In this document: in pieces, positions 55,276 to 64,000 of the stretch
Layout: every line of letters starts with the position of its first letter
Position numbering within the stretch: the first letter of the stretch is position 1
Assembly (NCBI GenBank): GCA_017979445.1
Contig: CM030717.1
Location: 25,035,288 to 25,099,287 of the forward strand
DNA from: Akebia trifoliata
Taxonomy: Eukaryota > Streptophyta > Magnoliopsida > Ranunculales > Lardizabalaceae
Length of the DNA stretch: 64,000 bases
Direction of reading: 5' to 3'
Made by a program: the position numbers and the translations under genes
Notes under the pieces: generated by a model
What the model was told of the DNA's origin: nothing
The model's database searches: none
What the model saw: only the letters and a program-made list of their open reading frames with translations

Positions 55276-56558
55276 ATAGGCCACCTGGGATAGGATAGAA
55301 CACATGCGTTACTAGCTTAGAGTTATTATTGGTCGAAAATGAAAAATGATGTAGATTTGTATGTCAAGACGTGCTTAGTGTGTCAACAAGACAAAACAGA
55401 AAAGAAGAAGTCTGTTGGGTTATTGGAACCTTTACCCATTCCAGATAGACCATAAAAGAGTGTTTCCATGGACTTTATCACTGGTTAGCCGAAGGTCCAA
55501 GGGTATAGATCATTCTTGGTGGTGGTTGATTGATTCTCGAAGTACGCTACCTTCATTCTTGCTCTACATGCATGCAATGCAGATGTAGCAGCAGAATTAT
55601 TCTTCAAGATCAAAGTGAGTATTGGGACGTACCGAAAGATATCGTCAACAATTGAGATACCCGTCTCACTGATAGATTTTGGACAACTCTTTTCAATATG
55701 CTGTGGTCAGAGTTGAAGTTTTCGACTACCAATCATCCGTAGACAGATGGTCAAACGGAGATGGTGAATGCATTGCTAGAAGAATACCTGAGACATTATG
55801 TGACTGTGAGGTAGCAAAATTGGGTAACATTGTTGGACACAACACAGTTCTGTTACAATCTACATCGAAGTTCATCTGCGGGGATGAGTCCATTTGAGTT
55901 GGCAACAGGCTAACAATCGACAACGCCGTATGAGATAGCTAGACAACGATTTCAGGGTAGTTGTCTAGCCACTTATCGTTATGCACGTGCCAAACAAGAG
56001 TTGCTGGATGAGGCATGAAATAGTTTGAATAAAGTAGTCAAACAAATGAAGAAGTGGGCAGATCGTGATAGATGGGTAGTAGAATTCTAAGTGGGAGATC
56101 GAGTTATGTTGAAACTCACTCTGCAGATTTGGAAGAAAATCCAGAGTAAGATAGTTCACTGGGGGTTGATTCCGAGGTATGATGGGTCGTTTAAGGTCAT
56201 TAAGCGAGTAGGCAAGGTTACTTATCGCTTGATTTTGTCAGATAGGTTGAAGATACATCCTACGTTTCACATAAGTTTATTGAAACCTTACTATCCAGAT
56301 CTTATAGATCAGACGAGATATGCATTAAAAAAAGATCCTCCGACTATATAAAAGCAGTTTGACAGGACTGTGGAGAAAATTTTAGACCACAGGACCGAGG
56401 GTCACAACAGGAAAAATCGAAAGACTCATTATTTAGTGAAGTAGCAAGGATTTCCAAAGAGTGAGGCTTTTTGGGAAAAGGATGTGAGATTGTAATAGTT
56501 TGAGAAATAGGTGAATAAATACCTTGAAGAGTTGCCGATGAGGACGTCGGATTCTTTT
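55276..56558 (+). pseudogene. Chromovirus integrase and chromodomain fragment
   Basis: Plus strand. Integrase zinc-binding to core: 'KMKNDVDLYVKTCLVCQQDK' (CxxC), 'VGLLEPLPIPDRP', 'SVSMDFITG' (first Asp), 'FLVVVDFSKYATFI', and near 55670 'VSLIDFGQLFS', where the expected SDRG/SDGDPRF motif is degraded. C-terminal: 'VGDRVMLKLTLQIWKKIQSK', 'PRYDGSFKVIKRVGKVTYRL', 'HPTFHISLLKPYYPDL', then a chromodomain remnant 'EKILDHRTEGHNRK', 'THYLVK', 'GFPKSEAFWEKDVRL'. Gag, protease, RT and RNase H are missing. Frame shifts are many. The chromodomain and the GVP-like tail place it among plant chromoviruses (Tekay/Reina side); the clade is uncertain. Confidence 0.85.
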
Positions 56559-56571
56559 GGTGGGGGTGGTT
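56559..56571 (+). promoter_or_regulatory. Polypurine tract of the chromovirus
   Basis: 'ggtgggggtggtt' directly before TGCTAGTCCCC, after the 'gatgaggacgtcgg' segment that chromoviruses usually place there. Confidence 0.75.
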
Positions 56572-57553
56572 TGCTAGTCCCCTAACTATTGAACACAGAT
56601 GGGCTTCGTGTTAGAATACTACACGCATCAGTAAGCTATGTGGGCTAGGCAGCAAGCCGTGTGGGTTAAACAACATGTCGGGCGAATAGGACAGCAAGCC
56701 ATGAGAGCAAGGTAGCGAGTCGTGTGGGTATGCAGCGTGTTGTGAGGGCTACACGTGATGACGACTTAAGTTAATGGACCACACGTGAGAGGTCCTGGGA
56801 GATAGCAAGGCATCCTAGGAAGTGTTAGGGATGGCCTATGCAACATGGGGAGAAACAGATCTTTGGGTCGAAACTCTAAACCCGACCCATAACCCAGTAT
56901 GATCAGTCCCATAAAATAATGTTTCCTTCTAGAAACAGGCAAAAGACTTAGCATACTCTTTAAGGGGGGGCACTCCGTGTGAAGTAGGCACACGGGCACA
57001 CGGACTCTCGGTTGAGGCGTAGCCCGTGTGAGGGTGCAGAGTGCATGTGTACCCTAGAGACATGACGGACAATAAGGGGGCATGCATAGGCGATCAGCCT
57101 AAGCGTTCAAGAGTGGCGATAGGTAATATCCACAAGACGACATGAGAGACATGGTTGAAGCTAAGAATCAAGCTATGCAGCAATGTGCTACAAAGTAGCT
57201 GAGTAGCTGTGACGATTGAGTAGTTATGTGAGTTGGTTGGTTATTGGGAGTTATATCCTATGCATAGATCATATGTGGGGCAGATGTCTGTGAGACACTT
57301 GGCAGAGGTGATCTTATGTAAAAAGGATACCTAGCAGAGGTAATCTCATGCATAGAGGACACCTAGCAGAGGTAATCTCATGCATAAAGGACACCTAGCA
57401 GGGAGTTAGGGAAGTTCTCTAAAAGATGGACATATGTCAAGCTTGTGAGTTGTAGAGATGATTAGTTATCCATGTGACTTCTTCTTGAAGAGGATACATA
57501 TGAGCTGATGTAAGCAAACTCTCTAGGTTTTGTACAGGTGTCATGTGATGTCA
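56572..57553 (+). repeat. Chromovirus 3' LTR, right copy
   Basis: About 982 bp, TGCTAGTCCCCTAA to ...GTCATGTGATGTCA. Has degenerate short repeats ('agcaagccgtgtgggtt'), and three and a half copies of a 32-bp unit 'ggacacctagcagaggtaat' plus 'ctcatgcataga' at 57300-57410. It directly follows the polypurine tract, so it is the true 3' LTR of the fragment. Confidence 0.85.
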
Positions 57554-57639
57554 CCATAGTAATTTTGTTAAAGGTTGCTGTAAAAAGAACCTCCATTGTC
57601 ATGGAAAGACAATGGACTGAGTTTGTATACTTACATAAT

Positions 57640-58010
57640 ATGTGTAGGAATAAAATTAGGATGTTTCCTTAAACTGTGTGTGTGAGTATGAGAAGGTTAA
57701 GACTAGATCGGTTCTAGTGCCGACACGAGCGAGAACAATGATTAACTAATAATAAAAAAAAATTAACCTATAATATTGTCCCTGTGACAATAAGTATGAT
57801 CAAAGAAATCTAATAAAACTGAGAAGTTATCTTGAAAATCTATAAATAAGCCACCCATACCATGAAAAAAGGTACGTAACTTTTGCTAAAGGGAGAGATA
57901 TATAACCTCTCTATTTTTCTTGACTTAGGCGCGAGAGCGTTTGTGGGGTCGGGTCCACACATTTAAGAGTGAGCCAAGACCAGTTAAGGAAAGGGAAAGT
58001 AGATTTTTAG
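57640..58010 (+). repeat. Probable Tat-type LTR fragment (R/U5 side)
   Basis: 'tctataaataagccaccc' (TATA), 'aaaaaaggtacgtaactttt', and 'cttgacttaggcgcgagagc' followed by 'gtttgtggggtcgggtcc' have the order and wording of the LTR right half of many plant Tat elements. No borders found. A small hairpin 'tccattgtc...gacaatgga' lies just before, at 57591-57615. 58011-58429 has no recognised feature. Confidence 0.45.
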
Positions 58011-58429
58011 GCGAATCACAAATTTGACCTCTACATAAACCATAAAGGAAACATAAAGGTAAAGAATTAAAGAAGAGGAATAAAGAAATTAAATAGTCAA
58101 GAAACAACGTGCAGGCCTTAACTACTTGAGGAATCTAGGAAAACCAAAAACTTGGAAAACATTTGCTCAGGTCAACACAGCCATGTCATATTCTTGATTA
58201 ATGATAAACATTCAAATAATATTTGAAGTGGACCATAAGAGTGCCTAACCACCTGGCAGATAATGTTCCAAGTCATCAAAATAAGGAAAACCAATGCATT
58301 TTGTGGATTAGTTTCAATAGAAATTGGGTCTATCGCCAGTCTTTAAAGCATTTTTTAATTTTATTTATCAACACTACGCCCATTAAATTCATTGTCATCC
58401 TTTGGTGTGCCATTGTTTATAACCATCTA

Positions 58430-58914
58430 GGGATGTACAAATTACCCATTACTCGAAATCTGACCTGGAACCGAATCTACATCAAAATATTATGGTTCAC
58501 TTTTGGGTATTGCCTTTGAGAACCGACCCAAGCCCGAATTGAGGAACCAAACTGTAAATTGAATAAGTACTAATACCTATATTTTTATTAGATTTAACAA
58601 AATTAATACTAAGCTGGCCATGCCATTTGGTAAGATGAGTTATGTTTACCATATCTCAAGTTTAAGTCTTTTAACCCTCACTTAAAATCTTTTTTCTTTA
58701 AAAATATTATAGTCAATTTCAGGTAATCCGAACTCAAACTGAACCCGAAGTTAAAACCCGTAATTATTGGTTTGATTCTGGGTATTGCATATTGATGAAA
58801 ATCCGAACCCAAACTGAACCCAAAGTACATCGAATTGGGTCAGTTTAATTCTACCCTACCCAAATCAAAATTTTTTATTTGGACCGGTTCGATTCTACCC
58901 AAATGTACATGCCC
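58430..58914 (+). mobile_element. Possible nonautonomous hAT-like remnant
   Basis: The left 'gggatgtacaaattaccc' and right 'gggtagaatc'/'tacatttgggtag' (from 'ctacccaaatgtacatgccc', reversed) form short inverted ends. The interior is rich in 'aacccgaa' and 'cccaaac' strings, as in the better-defined hAT at 41042. The flanking octamers (accatcta and agaaaacc) do not match. Confidence 0.4.
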
Positions 58915-59289
58915 AGAAAACCCACTTCAACGATGACGATTAAATGAAAATTTGGTCAGATGTTGAGGTAGGATTGCTTTTGGAGATAGGATTTCTTAGG
59001 GAGCCTAATTAATGTGGAATTTTTTGGTGAGATAAACCTCCGAGATTTCCACTTATCCATAGCTCCAACGCATAATGAATCTTTAGAGTCCTATGATGAT
59101 CTTCTCGTCTTTTTTGAATATCTTGAAGAGATTGAGTGGTAGAACAACTTCATCTATCAAATTCCAATACATTAAACTCACACGACTTCTTTTGTTGGGA
59201 TCTTTTGGAGATCATCATCCCATGTGAGTTCCTAATCATGGGCTTCTAATCTCAACCGTTAGATAAATGTCACTTTTGTGTTTTATTTT

Positions 59290-60573
59290 TCTCAGTATTT
59301 TCGTTCGGATTTCTTTCAATTTTACTAGATAAAATTGACCAATAATTTTAGAATTTTTAGTCTTTTTAGTTCGGGCTCACGATTTGGATTAGGTTTACAT
59401 GATTTAACGTGAGATGTATTTTCCTTTTAGATTTTGAGGATTCTTGGTTTTTTTTTATTTTTTTTTAAGAAAATGGGATTAATTTCAGATTTTGTAGGAC
59501 TTTTGACTTTTCTAGCGAAGTATTTTATCTGGACCAAGATAATTGATTTGGTCAAAGAAGTTTAAGCATTTTTAAATTCTTCTTCAACTATTGAATTTTA
59601 AGAGTATTATTTTTGTGTGGGACCCTCAGAGATTGACCAAGGTTTATTAATTTTGTGCCTTGGAAACACTTCTACTTGCTTGTCAATTGAATTGCGGAAA
59701 TTTAGGGAGAATTCGGCAAACTAGGTTGGCCCACTCCCACGTTAGCTTCATTTTAAAATTTAGATTATTTTTGTTAGCAACCTTAATTTATTTATTTGTG
59801 TGAAAATTTATTACTTGAGAAATTTGGGTGAAAAGTTATATTTTATATATTCGTCAAACCTTTATTTATTTGCTAATTTTTCTTATGATTTTCACTTGTT
59901 TAAAATTCCTCATTGATTTAAAATCTTAAATTAATGTGTTATTGTTTAAAATTTTGGATTATTTATTATTTCATTTTAGCTGGCTTATCGATATGTCCGA
60001 CGTGCAAACTTACCAAATTCTTATTTTACCCATTAAAGAGAATTTTGTTTTTTTTGTTTTTGTTTTTGTTTTTGTTTTTTTTTTGCATCGGGGTAGTTTT
60101 GTGAAAATTTGCAACGCAATTTATTTGGTCTAATGTTTTCATTTCATGTGTCGAGAGCATTTTCTTAGGTGTAATGGGTTTCTAAGTGTGTTTCAGATGT
60201 TAGGGGTATTTTTATTATTTTTTTTGCATAAAGCTTATTTTTATCAAATAATGATGATTTCTACGTCTTCAATCACATTTTCCTAGTATAACATGGTCTC
60301 TAGGTTTATTTTGTGAATTTCGAGGAATTTTGAATTGCATGGAACGTGAATCTAAGTATTTGTAATATCTATGTTAAGTGTGTTGAGAAAGGAAAGAAAC
60401 CATGAACGACTCCAAAGAAAACTAAGATGGAATTGGAATAAATTGAGAAGGATTCGGAGAAGCTTTTCTCAACCTTTTAATATCCCAAACTATTCTTTAC
60501 TCGTTATTAGGAATCCACAACAATGGAGGTAATGAGCTATCGAATCAAGTAGGTGCAAAATGGGGTGTCTACT
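59290..60573 (-). repeat. Gypsy LTR of the TGTAGACACC family, minus orientation
   Basis: Reading from 60573 downwards it gives AGTAGACACCCCATTTTGCAC, then matches the order of the 48287 LTR: 'aaatcatcattattt', 'acccctaacatctg', 'cccattacacctaagaaaat' and so on to about 59800, with more divergence beyond. The terminal TG is mutated to AG. The end towards 59290 is uncertain: I do not see the GGGCGCTTTCA terminus. It contains a (GTTTTT)n run at 60046-60084. Confidence 0.65.
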
Positions 60574-61585
60574 GAATTATGAATGTTGATTCGAAAATCA
60601 ATGAAATGACCTAACTGGTGCTTTCAATGCCAATCTACAACAAAGAGCAAAATCGTATAGAGAACTCAACCCCAATCCTTGCTAGGTAACCAGTTAGATG
60701 GGAATCATTAAATTACCTATGAAAGGGGGGCGATTACGTATTTATAGGATTTGTTTATTCCTCATACTTATGCTCATCATAAAGTGGGAGAATTTATAAG
60801 ATATCACTCTTGTATTATGGGAAAATCACAACCAATGTTATGAATTGGAGATTGGATTTGGCTTGGAGTATTGAGGAACAAAAATGGTATTTTTATAAAG
60901 GTAAATTTAATATTTCAATTGCGTCTAAAAATAATTTCAAGTGATCTTTCTATCTTCATCATTACTTTTTAATCTTTTTATTCTCAAGTATTAACCTCAC
61001 ATAATCAAATTATTTTTATATTAATTATTTTATTTAGTTGTTAAATATTTTTGAACCATGAAATGAATTTTTTTAATCTTACTTTAGATGTAGTTTGTCT
61101 TTTTCATTAGTGTTTTTAAGTTTTTTTATTTTTATTTATTACATGCAATGTGCTTCTTAGATTTTATTGGCTTGATAGGAACCTTTTTCATTTGTAGTGC
61201 TTTTCAAAAAAAAAAAAAAAAAAAAATTTAAATGTGTCTCATATTAATTAGCCTTTCTTTTTATATGATATCAATATAATAAAATTTTGGATATTAGAAT
61301 AACAACTTGCTGATTATTTACTTATAGGATATTGGACCAAATCGACCAATTGGATATATAGGTTTAGTAATCGATAACTAACAATCATAAACATCCCCAC
61401 GATTCATGTGTGTCGCAACACTATATTGATAAATTATACTTTCATTAAATTTTTGTAAGACACTTGGTCGTAATTAATTTTTAGTGGAATCCATTAATAT
61501 CGTAAGAAAATAAAAGAATAATTGTAGCAAAAGAAAATAAGAAAATCTCCATTGTTTTCATTAGGCCTCAACTTGTATCGAGTCA
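60574..61585. other. Intergenic AT-rich DNA
   Basis: No gene. A 21-base poly(A) run lies at 61206-61226; it could mark an old retrotransposed end, but nothing recognisable precedes it. Confidence 0.5.
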
Positions 61586-61589
61586 GCCC

Positions 61590-61910
61590 TAATTGATGTC
61601 CTCTCTTATGATATCCTTAACATTGGGGAATTCATTTACAAAACCCGACTCTATTCGTTTCTCTCTGAGAAGCAAGATGGTCTACAGCTCTATTAGTTTC
61701 TCTTTGAGAAATCAATTTCCACGTCTTGGAAGTAAGCCATGATCTGCCTAATCTTCTTGATTAGACTGTTGACTCTCTAAGGGATGGAGCACTTAACATT
61801 GATGCAATCCACAACTATTTTCTTCAAACAACTCTAATCTTTAGGAGACTACTGCTTTTGTCCATTGCTATATGCAACCTTTCTTAATAGCTTCAAGCAC
61901 GAAAGAGCAT
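61590..61910 (-). pseudogene. RNase H-like (RVT_3) fragment
   Basis: Minus strand, two frames: a start resembling 'LEAIKKGC', then near 61780-61620 'LIRRIRQIMAYFQDVEIDFS', 'KRETNRAVDHLASQ' and 'GFVNEFPNVKDIIREDI'. The 'R-x-x-N-x-x-x-D-x-L-A' motif is the hallmark of the RNase H domain at the end of plant LINE polyproteins and of related domesticated sequences. No RT is visible upstream, so it is an orphan fragment. Confidence 0.6.
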
Positions 61911-62199
61911 GAAATTGTTCATGAAAAATCATATTTATTTAAAAGGGATCAATACGTACAATATAGTGATTCATTTTTCCTAGGAATCCCCAGAAATAGT
62001 CTCCCATCTCAATTGTTTGTTTGACGGGATTGTTCAAATGCCATTTGAGACTACTATCGCTAACCCTTGTGAATGATCAATAGATAATATGGTTAGAATT
62101 ATTTGTCTGGATTGATAATTCTAATTTCTTAGATAAGCAGGGGTGAGTTACTAGTACATGCCACGAAATCATCTTATTTACCAAGATGGATCACGGGCG

Positions 62200-62520
62200 G
62201 AGCTGGGAAGTGGGGCTAGGGGAAGTACCCCACCTCCCAATTTTTTTTTTCGTTTTCTTAAACCTCCACATTTAATGATTATTTTAGATGACCTTGTGGT
62301 TTTAGATTGACGTGAAACCCTTTTGAAGTTATTATCCTCCCCCCTTCCCTATCCATTTCAAATTTTTGCCCAACCCAAAATTTTTGGACTATGTCACTTT
62401 TGTAAGTTTTGGTGAGAAGGGTAGACTTGCCCCCATGTTTTCAAAGTGATGACATGTCCCCGTTGACCTTGTTGGCTTCTTACCCTTTCCCCGTTCCACC
62501 TCTCCTGAATTTTTATTTAT
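62200..62520. other. Possible old transposon remnant (GGGCGGAGC motif)
   Basis: 'acgggcggagctgggaagtg' followed by 'gggctaggggaagtacccca' resembles the terminal segment of a widespread plant repeat whose ends read GGCGGAGCTAGG. A C-rich, partly inverse counterpart may lie near 62460-62510 ('ccccgttccacctctcctga'). Ends and duplication not found. Confidence 0.25.
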
Positions 62521-64000
62521 TTTTGGATGATTGAGACACCATTCCATTATATTATTGTATATATTTCAAACTGATGACATAACCCCTTTAACCTGATAAA
62601 AAATTATCTAAATAAAAAAAACTCTTAAATTTTCTTCCTAAAACAAGATATTTTCAAGTTTTTCAATTTTTATAGTAAATTAATTTTAAATCTATTTAAT
62701 CTCATTTTCAATCCACCGTTTTGAACATTGTCTTAATCCCGTGTAGAAAATTTCAAATTTTTTTACTAAAAAAATTTCATCTTTTCCTTCAAAATCCTAT
62801 CTTGTTCTTTAGATTTAAGGGTTAAAATAAATTAATCTTAAGGTCGAAGAGTAAGGGAAAAACTTTTACCTAAGAGGTTGAAGATGATTGGTGTTAAGAA
62901 GAGAAATAAAATGGTTTTTTATTTCAAGTTGAAGCGAGGGTAATGAGGTTATTTTGCCTTGATCTATTAGGGAAGATCGAAGTCAAGCACCATGTAAGCT
63001 TTGATGAATATTTGAGATACCTTATTTTTTCTGCATTAATGGTGTCTTGACTTGATTCTTCTCCATTACACTGTTGTAAAATAACCTAAATGCCCATTTC
63101 TTCAATGTCTAACGAAAAATATTTGAAAATTCAGTCATATTCAAGCACTTCAACCTTACCACCTTTACAAGAAAATCCTAGCTCAACCTGAAGTTACACA
63201 ACCCAACTTATTTACAAGAGTCATGATAAAATGATGTGATTTAACCTATGCAATATGTATGACATGGCATGTGCACAAAATCATAAATCTTTTTCTTTGG
63301 CATACACAAGGAAAGAGATCTACGGTTCTATGCACTTGCCATGTCAATTCAATGTCTTTTTTTTATCGTTAGTCTATTTATAAACACGGTTATAAAAGGA
63401 TTTTTTTTGGGGTAAATAAGTAGTGTTTTTTCTTTTCTTTCTTTTCAAATGGTTAAACGAGCTATGTGGCTAGAATTGGTAAATACCATAATGACCAAAG
63501 TATTCATTTGGTGAAATACTGAATTTGCTCCTGTTATCTTCCTGATTAAAAATAAGAATAATTAATGTCAAAATCACAAAAATTCTGATTTGGCAAATAT
63601 TTTGAAATTTGATCTCTCTCAACCATGAGTAGGTAAAAAAATTTCTCTCAACTTAAAAATTTTCCAGTTCACCACCTTTATGTTGTTCTTATTTTAATTG
63701 GGGACTGCCTTTACAGTAAGGACTACTTTAATGACCACATCATCCTAAGACATTAGAACCAGATAACTTGGGTTTGGTTTTTGGACCCAATCTATAACCC
63801 GGTTTGATTTAGTGCCCTAACTAGTATGCAAACTTTCTAAATTCTAACTACTATCACACCTACTTCTCACCTTATTGTCGATTGGTTCCAGTCTGACAGT
63901 ATTTGGTACCAAACCCATTCATACACTTGGAGCAAAAAATTGCAGGAACAACCTTTCTAATGATCAAGCATCTAAATTGTTTTTGAATTCTCATTGATAT
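62521..64000. other. Intergenic AT-rich DNA
   Basis: Nothing recognised: no open frame of interest, no repeat of note, no RNA gene. Confidence 0.55.

Overview
The window looks like nuclear DNA from a seed plant, almost certainly a flowering plant with a repeat-rich genome. It is AT-rich, and I found no intact host protein gene, rRNA or tRNA. Almost every coding trace belongs to a transposable element of a plant-specific lineage: Ty3/gypsy elements of the Tat (Ogre/Retand-like) group, a chromovirus with a chromodomain, an L1-type LINE, a FAR1-type Mutator transposase, a nonautonomous hAT and several foldback MITEs. The species cannot be named from the sequence. Coordinates of decayed elements are approximate unless a duplication or terminal motif is given.

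Layout. 0-3.3 kb: pieces of a gypsy LTR family that starts TGTAGACACC and ends GGGCGCTTTCA, broken by a LINE fragment on the minus strand. 3.3-8.6 kb: a decayed Tat element (Tat-A) with a gag remnant split by a solo LTR with a 5-bp duplication, then a 3' noncoding block. 8.9-20.5 kb: a more complete Tat element (Tat-B) with extra ORF1, gag, protease, G-patch, RT, RNase H, archaeal-type RNase H (aRNH), integrase (IN), a long repeat-filled 3' region, polypurine tract and 3' LTR; every gene is broken by stops and frameshifts. 20.5-23.2 kb: a second LTR of the same family, then a second, oppositely oriented copy of the solo-LTR family. 23.2-29.1 kb: Tat-C (integrase, tandem repeats, an antisense gene, LTR). 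29.1-33.7 kb: a FAR1/Mutator-like element with long terminal inverted repeats. 33.7-43.3 kb: MITEs, a foldback hairpin, a nonautonomous hAT, a Copia LTR and otherwise featureless sequence. 43.3-45.6 kb: the 3' half of another Tat element (Tat-Y). 45.6-54.3 kb: Tat-Z, an inverted relative of Tat-C, whose antisense gene carries one solo LTR nested in another. 54.3-57.6 kb: a chromovirus integrase/chromodomain fragment between two LTRs that face opposite ways. 57.6-64 kb: LTR and hAT remnants, an RNase H fragment and plain AT-rich DNA.

The most notable system is the antisense gene of the Tat elements. Two copies (25.9-28.2 kb, minus strand, and 46.7-52.5 kb, plus strand) share an N-terminal domain resembling the 'putative gypsy-type transposon' family, a coiled-coil-like acidic region, a conserved C-terminus, a TATA-like box upstream, and two short GT-AG introns at matching positions with nearly equal lengths (95/89 and 74/75 bp). 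A third, partial copy lies at 44.7-45.2 kb. It is therefore a spliced gene carried on the strand opposite gag-pol. Extra antisense ORFs are known in plant Tat elements; the shared intron structure and the way these loci continue past the LTR into leader-like sequence are what deserve a second look.
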